From Elusimicrobiota bacterium (GTDB lineage: Bacteria; Elusimicrobiota; Elusimicrobia; FEN-1173): a stretch of DNA of 9,113 bases. The first letter of the stretch is position 1. Every line of letters starts with the position of its first letter. The stretch spans positions 1 through 9,113 of the forward strand of contig JACQPF010000262.1 in NCBI GenBank assembly GCA_016207625.1. The letters run 5' to 3'. Below, one piece after another: positions 1-6,960 of the stretch. The position numbers were made by a program, and so were the translations under genes. The notes beneath the pieces were generated by a model, which was not told where the DNA came from, ran no database searches, and saw only the letters and a program-made list of their open reading frames with translations.

Positions 1-3000
1 ACGACTCAGAGGCCGAAGGGACCTTGGCGCTGCATGATCTGACTTTTGGGCGGGGCCGGAGGATCCCGCAATGGGCGGGTTCATTCAATTTGAAAGGCGG
101 GGAGTTCCACGCTCGCGGCGACGGGAACCGTCTGACGATCGACGCCAAAAGAACTCCAGAAGCTTGGGATCTTACCCATCTTGTTTTTCAACCCGTTCGC
201 GGCACGATCTTTTCGGCGACAAGCCCTTCTGAGCCGAAAAAAGGCATGAACCTAAGTTTCTCTCTTCAAGACTCTCAAACAGCCTTGAACGGTTTCGCCG
301 AAGGAAGGGTCTCCTGGTCATTCCGCGATGGCGGGAATCTGGATTTCTCACTGAACCGCTTTCCGCTTTCCGCATTGGCGGAATTCCTCCCGATCCCCGC
401 TGTCGCAACGAACACGCTGAGCGGGCGTATTTCGTTTTCTCATGTCGGGACGTTGCCCGCGTCACGGCTTCTCGGGAAAGGGCATATGACTTTAAGCGGA
501 GGCGGATCGAAGGTCGTTCACTGGGACGAGGCCGAGCTCGTCTTCCGTGTCGAGGACGGGAACGTGCACGTGGATTCGTTGGATGTCAAACAGCCCTCCG
601 GCTCATGGCGTGTCCAAGGAACGCTGCCTTTGGCGGTCCGAGCCCAACCCATCGTTTGGTTCTCTCAATTCAAGCATTTCAAAGTTTCGTCCGTCATTCT
701 TGACGGCGAAGCGCAAGGCGAGACGTCGGCGGGAAAGAATGCGATCTCCTGGGCGGGACAATTCCAATCGCCCAGTTTTTGGGTAAACGGATATGGATTG
801 GGGGCCTTGCAGGGCCGCTGGCAATACGATGGGCAAGAATGGAGCTTCACGGACCTGCGGTCCGGTGAAGACGTGCGCGGGTCCGTTCGGTTTCGCCACA
901 AAGAGCGGACGGTCCAAGGGGAACTCCGTTTGGAAGACGCGCCGCTTTCGGAATGGGCGCCCCGCCTGGGGATGTCGCACACTCCTTTTGAAACCGGCCG
1001 CGTGGATGCCTCGGTCACGCTGGACGGCGCCTGGAGCGCGCCTCGCGCCGCGTTCAACGCCCGGTGGATGGGCGCGGAATGGAAGACCATTCCCTTCGAC
1101 GCCGTTGTTGACGGCGAATGGACGGCCGATCGCCTCAACATCAAAACGGTCCGCGTCACGCCGGAAAGCGGGGGGGCGGCGGAAGGCGAGGGGCAGATCG
1201 CCCTTCCCGTGGCTTTGAGCACGTCCGCCGTCGCGTTCGATTTTCGGATTAAAGACGTTCCTCTTTCAGCCCTTTTTGATGCGGCCGGAGTCTCGAGGGA
1301 TTCCGTCTCGGGGACCATCGAAGGCGCCCTGCGCTGCGCCGGGCCCCGGAACGACTTGCGTCTCTCGGGAACGCTCTCCGGCGGGCGCTCCCGGCTGTGG
1401 AAAAACGACGTGGAGGAATGGAAGGGGAAATTCGAGTTTCAGAACGACAGGATCCAGATCGGCGATTTTTCCATCAAAACGCCGGAAGGCCGGTGGCGCA
1501 TCAAGGAGGGAAGCCAAATCTTCCTCTCCGGCCAAGAGGGCGGCCATTTTCAGCTCATCGGCGAGATGCGCAACATCCATCTGGGACCCTTGAATTTCTT
1601 TGGCGGGCTGGAGGTCCTGGGTCAATGGAAAAGATCTCCCGCTCCCTATTTGGAGTGCCATCTCAGGGCCCAATCCCTCTATGTGAACCAGCATTACTTC
1701 GATCGAGATCTGGCCCGGGTGATCTGGACGGGACGGAAATTGGAGTTCGCGCAAGTCCCGGGAGGGTTTCAAAAGCTCTCCGGCTCCGTGGACTTGGCCC
1801 GCTGGCCTCAAGTGTATTTGGACAACCTGACCGTTTGGGAGAACTCCAAGCGCCGCTTATGGATTCAAGGGGCCGTGGGGCCGGAGGAATGGAACTTCCT
1901 CATGGAAGGATGGGACTTGGAGGCCAACACCCTGTTGAGCCTCGCGGACATGGATTGGCCCCTGAGCGGTTTCTTGAACTTAAGCGTCTCCGGGCGCGGC
2001 TCTCCCGCCAAGCCCTTCCTTGAAGGAGCCATTTCCGGCCGGAACGGATACCTGGGGCCTGTTCCCTATGACCGGCTGGAAAGCGCCGTTTCCTGGAAAG
2101 GGAAGGTGTTCGAGATCAGCGATTTGGAGATCTTTCGGAAGAACGGCTATTTGTTGAAGGGCAACGGCAGTTTCCCCGTGGCGGCCGGCGAGGAAACCTC
2201 GGACGATTATACGTTTTCTCTTCGTTTGTCCAACGGAGATCTCCGGGTCCTCAAGGACGCTTGGTCCAATTGCCGGTCCGCCAAGGGGTCCTTTCGCGGA
2301 GACCTGCAGATCCGGCCCGGGAAGGAAGGCCCCCAGACCAGCGGTCACTTGGTTGTCGAGAACGGCGTGATCCACGCCGACCGTTACTTCCGGGAAATGT
2401 CGGACGTGAATGCCCGCCTGACATTGAAAAACAGCCGCGTCATATTTGACAGCTTCTCCGGACGCGTGGGCGGGGGGCGGTGGGTGGTCAAGGGCGATGT
2501 GGGCGTGAGAGGCGTGTCGATCACGGATTACAACCTGACCCTGGATTCCGTTGGACGGCACGGGCTCGATATCGAAGCCCCGCAATTGGCCGTCCCGCCG
2601 GGCCCGCTCCTGAAGCGGTTTTCACTCCTTCGGGAGTCCCTGGAGGGCGTCTCGCAGGGGTCGCCGCTGGTTCACATGTCGGTCACGGGGCCCCATGGCC
2701 AACACCGGATCGCGGGAACGCTCCTTTTGGAAAAAACCCAATTCACCTACCCCCCGTCGAAAAAGAAGGCGTTCGGAGCCCGCCGAGGCACTTGGTTTTC
2801 GGAGTTCCGGCGCGAGGCGACTTGGGACCTCCTTTTTAAGACCGGCGGCAACACGTGGTATCGAAATGAATTCGTCAACGTGCAAGTCGCCGGAGACCTG
2901 CGCATCCAGGGACGGCTGGGATCCATGCGCGTCGACGGACGCGTGGACGCCAAACAAGGGTTCATCACTTACTTGGGGCAAACCTTCCGGGTCCGGCGGG

Positions 3001-3752
3001 GCGCTCTGGAAGTCGTGACGGAAAAGCCGATCAATGAAGGGGATAAATCGATCATCCCCTACTTGTCCGGGGAAGCGGAAAAGCCGACCACCAGCGTGGA
3101 CCCGAACGGCCTCTCCTTGCCGGACACCGTGACGATGATCATCGATCGGGCGCCCATCGGGGAAATCCAGCCGCGCTTCTATTCGCGCAACAGCCCCGGG
3201 ATGAGCTCTGAAAGGGCCGCGCAGAAGGCGCTGGGTTTCACGCTTGAGACGCAGCAATTCACCCCCGAAGAACGCGACCAGCTCTTGCGGGCCGGCCTCG
3301 TCCAGTTGCTGGGCTCGACCGCGGGACCGCTGGCCAACAGTATTGCGCATCGCTTCGGAATTGCTATGCTATATCCCATATACGAACCCGAAGAGACGGC
3401 CCTCACCGGATCGGAAGGCCCCGTGCCCGCCAATCCGGCCGCGCCGCGCAGTGATCTTGCGCACTTTTTGCAAGGGACAGGCGCGAAAGCGGGCTTCCAG
3501 TTGAGCGACCGTATCTTCGGGTTCTATAAGTTCAAGGTGGACCAGACGCAGAACCAGTTTTATTTCCGTGATGAAGTCGAGTTCATTTACCGCATTCACG
3601 GAAGCCTGCACATCCGCGCCAGCACGGAGCTGGACACGGAAAAGCTGCTCGGCCAGCCGCCCAACCGCCAAGCGGTGATGGAGCATCAATGGCGGTTCGG
3701 CCTGCCTAAAAAACGCGCTGCTTCCGCGCCATCCTCAGAGACGGAGTTGTAA
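1..3752 (+). CDS. tamB: TamB-family translocation and assembly module protein, 5' end outside the window
   Basis: The reading frame is open from the left edge (first full codon at base 3) to TAA at 3750-3752, about 1249 visible residues. The N-terminal signal anchor lies upstream. A TTG at base 24 could be read as a start, but nothing supports it and the frame continues beyond it. The visible protein is a long series of amphipathic beta-strands with few helices, as expected for the TamB beta-groove. The C-terminal third matches the TamB/DUF490 domain: around 2934-3014 it has the signature GRVDAKQGFITYLGQTFRV followed by RRGALEV. It ends in a strand-rich tail (SDRIFGFYKFKVDQ, DEVEFIYRIHGSLHIRASTE). 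TamB spans the periplasm from the inner membrane and acts with an Omp85 protein; related AsmA-like proteins move phospholipid. E. coli TamB has about 1259 residues, so this one is longer overall. No TamA gene is visible; the next gene is bamA. The family call is secure; the exact role in this organism is inferred. Confidence 0.9.
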   Translation, partial: DSEAEGTLALHDLTFGRGRRIPQWAGSFNLKGGEFHARGDGNRLTIDAKRTPEAWDLTHLVFQPVRGTIFSATSPSEPKKGMNLSFSLQDSQTALNGFAEGRVSWSFRDGGNLDFSLNRFPLSALAEFLPIPAVATNTLSGRISFSHVGTLPASRLLGKGHMTLSGGGSKVVHWDEAELVFRVEDGNVHVDSLDVKQPSGSWRVQGTLPLAVRAQPIVWFSQFKHFKVSSVILDGEAQGETSAGKNAISWAGQFQSPSFWVNGYGLGALQGRWQYDGQEWSFTDLRSGEDVRGSVRFRHKERTVQGELRLEDAPLSEWAPRLGMSHTPFETGRVDASVTLDGAWSAPRAAFNARWMGAEWKTIPFDAVVDGEWTADRLNIKTVRVTPESGGAAEGEGQIALPVALSTSAVAFDFRIKDVPLSALFDAAGVSRDSVSGTIEGALRCAGPRNDLRLSGTLSGGRSRLWKNDVEEWKGKFEFQNDRIQIGDFSIKTPEGRWRIKEGSQIFLSGQEGGHFQLIGEMRNIHLGPLNFFGGLEVLGQWKRSPAPYLECHLRAQSLYVNQHYFDRDLARVIWTGRKLEFAQVPGGFQKLSGSVDLARWPQVYLDNLTVWENSKRRLWIQGAVGPEEWNFLMEGWDLEANTLLSLADMDWPLSGFLNLSVSGRGSPAKPFLEGAISGRNGYLGPVPYDRLESAVSWKGKVFEISDLEIFRKNGYLLKGNGSFPVAAGEETSDDYTFSLRLSNGDLRVLKDAWSNCRSAKGSFRGDLQIRPGKEGPQTSGHLVVENGVIHADRYFREMSDVNARLTLKNSRVIFDSFSGRVGGGRWVVKGDVGVRGVSITDYNLTLDSVGRHGLDIEAPQLAVPPGPLLKRFSLLRESLEGVSQGSPLVHMSVTGPHGQHRIAGTLLLEKTQFTYPPSKKKAFGARRGTWFSEFRREATWDLLFKTGGNTWYRNEFVNVQVAGDLRIQGRLGSMRVDGRVDAKQGFITYLGQTFRVRRGALEVVTEKPINEGDKSIIPYLSGEAEKPTTSVDPNGLSLPDTVTMIIDRAPIGEIQPRFYSRNSPGMSSERAAQKALGFTLETQQFTPEERDQLLRAGLVQLLGSTAGPLANSIAHRFGIAMLYPIYEPEETALTGSEGPVPANPAAPRSDLAHFLQGTGAKAGFQLSDRIFGFYKFKVDQTQNQFYFRDEVEFIYRIHGSLHIRASTELDTEKLLGQPPNRQAVMEHQWRFGLPKKRAASAPSSETEL
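3743..3746 (+). promoter_or_regulatory. Ribosome-binding site of bamA, inside the end of tamB
   Basis: GGAG lies in the last codons of tamB, 13 bases before the bamA ATG at 3760. The spacing is long, so it is a modest site. With a gap of only 7 bases between tamB stop and bamA start, ribosomes finishing tamB could help initiate bamA. The bases after the ATG are AT-rich (3762-3785), which favours an open start region. Confidence 0.45.
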
Positions 3753-3759
3753 GATTCCT

Positions 3760-6045
3760 ATGGTTCATAAATTTAAATTCATTATCGGTTCGTTTTGCCT
3801 GATGTTTTTCTTTTCCACGGTCGCGAGAGCTCAGACGACGGAAGCGCGTCAACTGGTGGGAGACATCGCCGTCGAAGGGAACCGCACCCTCAAGAAGAAA
3901 ACCGTCCTCTCCAAGGTCAAGGTGCGCAAGGGGGACATCGTGGTGGACCCGGCTTTCCGGGCCGACGTGGACAGGCTTCTCGAGACGGGGCAATACGAAG
4001 ATGTGGAAGTGTCTTTGGAGGAGATGCCCGAGCTCCTGGACGCTCAAGGTCGCCCCCAGGTGAGGGTCACGTTCCATGTGGAAGAGCGTCCCGTCATCAA
4101 ACGGATAGATTTCAAAGGCAACCTCAAGCTCGCGGACCGCAAATTCCGGGACGAAATCTCTTCCAAGCCCCAAGAGCCCTTTGACCGTTTTAAAGCCGCC
4201 CAAGACGTGGAAAAAATCCTAAGCATCTACCGTGACGAAGGGTATGCCGACGCCAAAGCGGAGTTCTACACCTCTTCCCAGCCCAAAGTGAACAAGGTCA
4301 TCCTCACGTTCTTCATGACGGAGGGAAGCCGGGTTTTGGTCAAATCGGTGGACGTCATGGGGAACGAAACCTTTTCCGACAAGAAAATCCGCCGCCTCAT
4401 GAAAAAGACCCGCCGCGGGAAAGTCTTCAAGGAAGAGAGCCTCCGCGCGGACCTGGAAGAAGTCCAGAAATACTATCAGAACCGAGGGTATGCCGAAGCT
4501 CAGGTCAGCCCGCCGGCCCGCGTATTCAATGAGGACCACACCTCGGTCGCCCTCACGCTGAACATCGATGAGGGGCGGAAATACACCATCGGCAATTTCT
4601 CTTTCACCGGGGCCACCCTTTTTAAAGAGAACGACTTGCGGAAGGCGTTGACCATCAAGTCCGGCGCGCTCTACCAGCAAGAGAAGCTCGACGAATCCCA
4701 ACACAACATCCAGGAGCTGTACGCGGACAAGGGATACCTGAGGGCGGAAATCGTGCCGGAAAACATCACCCAGCCCCTGGATGAGGAACGCGGGCGGGTG
4801 GACATTCATTTCAGCATCACGGAGAGCTCCGTGGTGTACGTGGACCGCCTCTATGTGGACGGGAACACCTACACCAAGGACCAGGTCATCCGGCGGGAGA
4901 TCCTCCTGAAAGAAGGGGACATCTTCTCCGCCGGGAAAGTGCGCCGCTCCGTGGAGAGGATCTACAACCTCGGCTTCCTGGACGACGTCCAGGTGGACGT
5001 CCAGCAGCCGCGCTCGCCCGACACGGCCGACATCGTCTTCACGGTGCAGGAAGGCAAGCCGGGGATCCTGTCGGCCGGCGCCGGCTACTCCAGCGTGGAC
5101 AGTTGGCTGGGCACGGTGCAGGTGCAGCACATCAATTTGTTCGGCTTGGCCCAGCGCGTGAACCTGACTTGGGAGTTCGGTGAACGGAAACAGAACTACG
5201 AGATCAGTTGGACGGACCCGTGGTTCATGGGCAAGCGCATGAGCTTCGGCGTGGACATGTTCAACACCGAACGCACGATCCCGGACGCCTACAAAGACCA
5301 CCGGAAGGGTTTCGGCCTCAGGCTGGGGCCCCGTCTGACGGACACGCTGTCCCTCATCCATGACTACCGTTATGCGAACGTGCGGATTTTCGACGTGGAC
5401 CCGTCGCGGGACATCCAGCCGTCGCACGACATCATCTCCAGCCTCACCAACGGCTTTATCCACGACAACCGGGACAACGTCTTCGACGCCTCGCGCGGGA
5501 TGCGCAACAGCGTCTCCGTGGAAGTGGCCGGCGGGCCCTTCGGCGGGAACCAGCATTTCTACAAGCCCCAGGTGTCCAGCGCGATCTATTTCCCGACGTT
5601 CTGGAAATTCGTTTTCAGCCTGTCGGCCCGGGGCGGGTTCGTGCACAACTTCCCTCCGTCCAAGGACGTTTTGGCGTCGGAGCGGTTTCGGATGGGCGGC
5701 GTGGACACGGTTCGCGGATATGACCTGGACGAAATCGGGCCCCGCGAATACGGACGGGCCATGATGGTCTTCAACGCGGAATACAAATTCCCGATCGTTC
5801 AGGAGAGGAACCGCACCATCCTTCAAGGAGCGTTCTTCGCGGACGTGGGGGGAAGCTGGAAGCGCGGCCGGGATGTTGACCTCGGCATCGGAAGCCAGGG
5901 AGACCAAATGCGCGCCGGCGTGGGGTTCGGAATCCGGTTCAAAACACCCGTCTTCCCGATCCGTCTGGATTGGGGTTACGGCCTCAACCACAGGCCGGAC
6001 GAGCAGATCAGCCAATTCTACTTCACTATCGGAAACATCTTTTAA
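3760..6045 (+). CDS. bamA: Outer membrane protein assembly factor BamA (Omp85)
   Basis: This 761-residue protein inserts and folds beta-barrel proteins into the outer membrane as the core of the BAM complex. Residues 1-24 form a signal peptide (basic VHKFK, hydrophobic core, ARA before Q25). Five POTRA domains follow at about 31-110, 111-189, 190-273, 274-356 and 357-432. Several contain the usual VxGN-like strand (for example VEGN, FKGN, VMGN, VDGN), and all contain the helix leading to an xGY or xGF turn. The barrel runs from about 435 to 761. It contains the lid-loop motif VRGY at 651-654 within GGVDTVRGYDLDEIGP, the equivalent of VRGF in E. coli. The C-terminus, QFYFTIGNIF, closely resembles the E. 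coli BamA beta-signal and ends in an aromatic residue. At 761 residues it is shorter than E. coli BamA (810). The barrel is about 327 residues, implying shorter extracellular loops. The ATG start is chosen because it gives the complete signal peptide. Its position between tamB and the chaperone gene supports the call. Confidence 0.97.
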   Translation: MVHKFKFIIGSFCLMFFFSTVARAQTTEARQLVGDIAVEGNRTLKKKTVLSKVKVRKGDIVVDPAFRADVDRLLETGQYEDVEVSLEEMPELLDAQGRPQVRVTFHVEERPVIKRIDFKGNLKLADRKFRDEISSKPQEPFDRFKAAQDVEKILSIYRDEGYADAKAEFYTSSQPKVNKVILTFFMTEGSRVLVKSVDVMGNETFSDKKIRRLMKKTRRGKVFKEESLRADLEEVQKYYQNRGYAEAQVSPPARVFNEDHTSVALTLNIDEGRKYTIGNFSFTGATLFKENDLRKALTIKSGALYQQEKLDESQHNIQELYADKGYLRAEIVPENITQPLDEERGRVDIHFSITESSVVYVDRLYVDGNTYTKDQVIRREILLKEGDIFSAGKVRRSVERIYNLGFLDDVQVDVQQPRSPDTADIVFTVQEGKPGILSAGAGYSSVDSWLGTVQVQHINLFGLAQRVNLTWEFGERKQNYEISWTDPWFMGKRMSFGVDMFNTERTIPDAYKDHRKGFGLRLGPRLTDTLSLIHDYRYANVRIFDVDPSRDIQPSHDIISSLTNGFIHDNRDNVFDASRGMRNSVSVEVAGGPFGGNQHFYKPQVSSAIYFPTFWKFVFSLSARGGFVHNFPPSKDVLASERFRMGGVDTVRGYDLDEIGPREYGRAMMVFNAEYKFPIVQERNRTILQGAFFADVGGSWKRGRDVDLGIGSQGDQMRAGVGFGIRFKTPVFPIRLDWGYGLNHRPDEQISQFYFTIGNIF

Positions 6046-6066
6046 TCGGCACCCCTCAACTTTTCG

Positions 6067-6095
6067 TAGACAGGCTTTTCCGGTTAGTGTAAAAT
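6067..6095 (+). promoter_or_regulatory. Predicted sigma-70-type promoter for the ompH-lpxD-lpxC-fabZ segment
   Basis: TAGACA at 6067-6072 and TAAAAT at 6090-6095 are separated by exactly 17 bases. Each hexamer matches the sigma-70 consensus at five of six positions. The site lies in the only sizeable non-coding gap, which is AT-rich compared with the flanking genes. Transcription would begin near 6102, giving a leader of about 28 bases before the ATG at 6130. The rest of the gap shows no intrinsic terminator, so read-through from bamA would probably also supply these genes. This is a prediction; the organism's sigma factor preference is unknown. Confidence 0.6.
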
Positions 6096-6099
6096 AACC
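6082..6099. repeat. Short inverted repeat over the -10 element
   Basis: GGTTA (6082-6086) and TAACC (6095-6099) form a perfect 5-bp dyad with an 8-base centre that covers most of the predicted -10 hexamer. TAACC recurs in direct orientation at 6123-6127 just before the start codon, and TAAC occurs at 6103-6106. The left arm lies upstream of the predicted transcription start, so it would act as DNA, for example as an operator, unless transcripts read through from bamA. Five base pairs is short and chance is possible. Confidence 0.3.
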
Positions 6100-6129
6100 T
6101 GCTAACAGTCTGGGAATTAAATTAACCAA

Positions 6130-6942
6130 ATGAATTTTCAATCCATTCCAACCAAAGCTCTTATTCTTCTGTTGGCGGCTGTCCCCTGCGCCTGGTCGCT
6201 CGAAATTCCATTGGAACATGGAAGCGGCCGGAACGGCGGGGCGGTGGGCTATGTCGACATGGAGGACGTCTTCCGTGAGTTCCCTGAGACCCAAAAAGCC
6301 AAGAGCGAATACTATGTGGAGCTGGCCAAGCGAAAGAAAGAGCTGGCCGATTGGGAAAAGGAACTCGCGGATTTGCGGGAGCAGTTGACGGTCTTGCGAA
6401 CGACCTTGTCTGAAGCGGACGCGATGCCTCAGGTTTCAACCGCGGCATCACCGGTGCCGCCCGTTGGAATGCCTGTCTTGTCCGGATCAACCGTCACGGC
6501 GCCCGCGACTTCGACCGCGACCGCATTCGCCCCGATCGTTCCCAACACCGCCCCGGCCACCAGCGATTTCAGCCGTTCCCCCACGGGTCTCTCCCCCGAG
6601 ACATTCCCCGCTGGCGCGGTCGGCCCGGGTTTCGGCCCGGGCGCCGCGGACGCTGTCCGTGCGAGCCTCGTGGAACGCGAAAGGATCCTTGTCGAAAAAG
6701 AAGCCGCGTTGAACAAGGCCAAACAGGAAGCCGTTCAGGCCTTGCGGAACATGGAGGAGAAACGGTCCATGCAGATTTATGGGAAGCTCTACCACGCCAT
6801 CACCCAAATCGCCGAAGAAGAAGGCGTGAGCCTGGTGGTGGACAAATCCAGCATCATTTACGGGCAGAGCGCCATCGATTTGACCGAAAGGCTGAGACGG
6901 CGCATCCGGGGCCTCCCGGATGTAGAGCCGGAAGACGATTAA
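6130..6942 (+). CDS. OmpH/Skp-family periplasmic chaperone with a long Pro/Ala/Thr linker between its coiled-coil arms
   Basis: This 270-residue protein should bind unfolded outer-membrane proteins in the periplasm and deliver them to BamA. Residues 1-23 look like a signal peptide (hydrophobic KALILLLAAVPCAWS). The typical OmpH start, VGYVDMEDVFREFPE, begins at residue 39. It leads into the first charged coiled-coil arm (about 52-97). Residues 98-172 are a low-complexity linker with 14 prolines and no charged residue from 98 to 145. The second arm (about 174-232) and the C-terminal body strand GVSLVVDKSSIIYG (242-255) follow, the latter matching the Skp segment DLVVDANAVAYN. E. coli Skp has 161 residues, so the extra length is mainly the linker and a longer N-terminal lead. 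Skp works as a trimer with arms forming a cavity; the linker sits where the hairpin tip would be. The ATG at 6130 is chosen because it gives the full signal peptide. No strong ribosome-binding site is visible: GGGA at 6112-6115 is 14 bases away. The family call is firm; no specific symbol is given because OmpH paralogues vary. Confidence 0.9.
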   Translation: MNFQSIPTKALILLLAAVPCAWSLEIPLEHGSGRNGGAVGYVDMEDVFREFPETQKAKSEYYVELAKRKKELADWEKELADLREQLTVLRTTLSEADAMPQVSTAASPVPPVGMPVLSGSTVTAPATSTATAFAPIVPNTAPATSDFSRSPTGLSPETFPAGAVGPGFGPGAADAVRASLVERERILVEKEAALNKAKQEAVQALRNMEEKRSMQIYGKLYHAITQIAEEEGVSLVVDKSSIIYGQSAIDLTERLRRRIRGLPDVEPEDD

Positions 6943-6960
6943 GACGAGACAACGTTCAAC

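Noticed and set aside
24..26. TTG as the start of tamB
   Set aside because: The frame is open to the left edge, no ribosome-binding site precedes it, and TamB proteins need an N-terminal membrane anchor not present after this codon.
3133..3144. Perfect 12-base palindrome CGATGATCATCG
   Set aside because: It lies inside conserved tamB coding sequence (TMIID), occurs once, and is easily explained by codon choice.
6046..6129. Intrinsic terminator after bamA
   Set aside because: The only dyad has a 5-bp AT-containing stem and is not followed by a run of T, so it would not form a stable terminator.
6187..6189. Cys20 of the Skp-like protein as a lipoprotein acylation site
   Set aside because: The preceding residues AVP do not fit the lipobox (Leu at -3, Gly or Ala at -1); a normal signal-peptidase I site a few residues later is more likely.
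4219..6294. A 691-codon open frame on the minus strand opposite bamA
   Set aside because: It is opposite a full-length BamA with signal peptide, five POTRA domains and barrel motifs. Its translation shows no domain, is rich in Val/His/Arg/Asp as expected for the complement of GC-rich coding sequence, and has no credible start.
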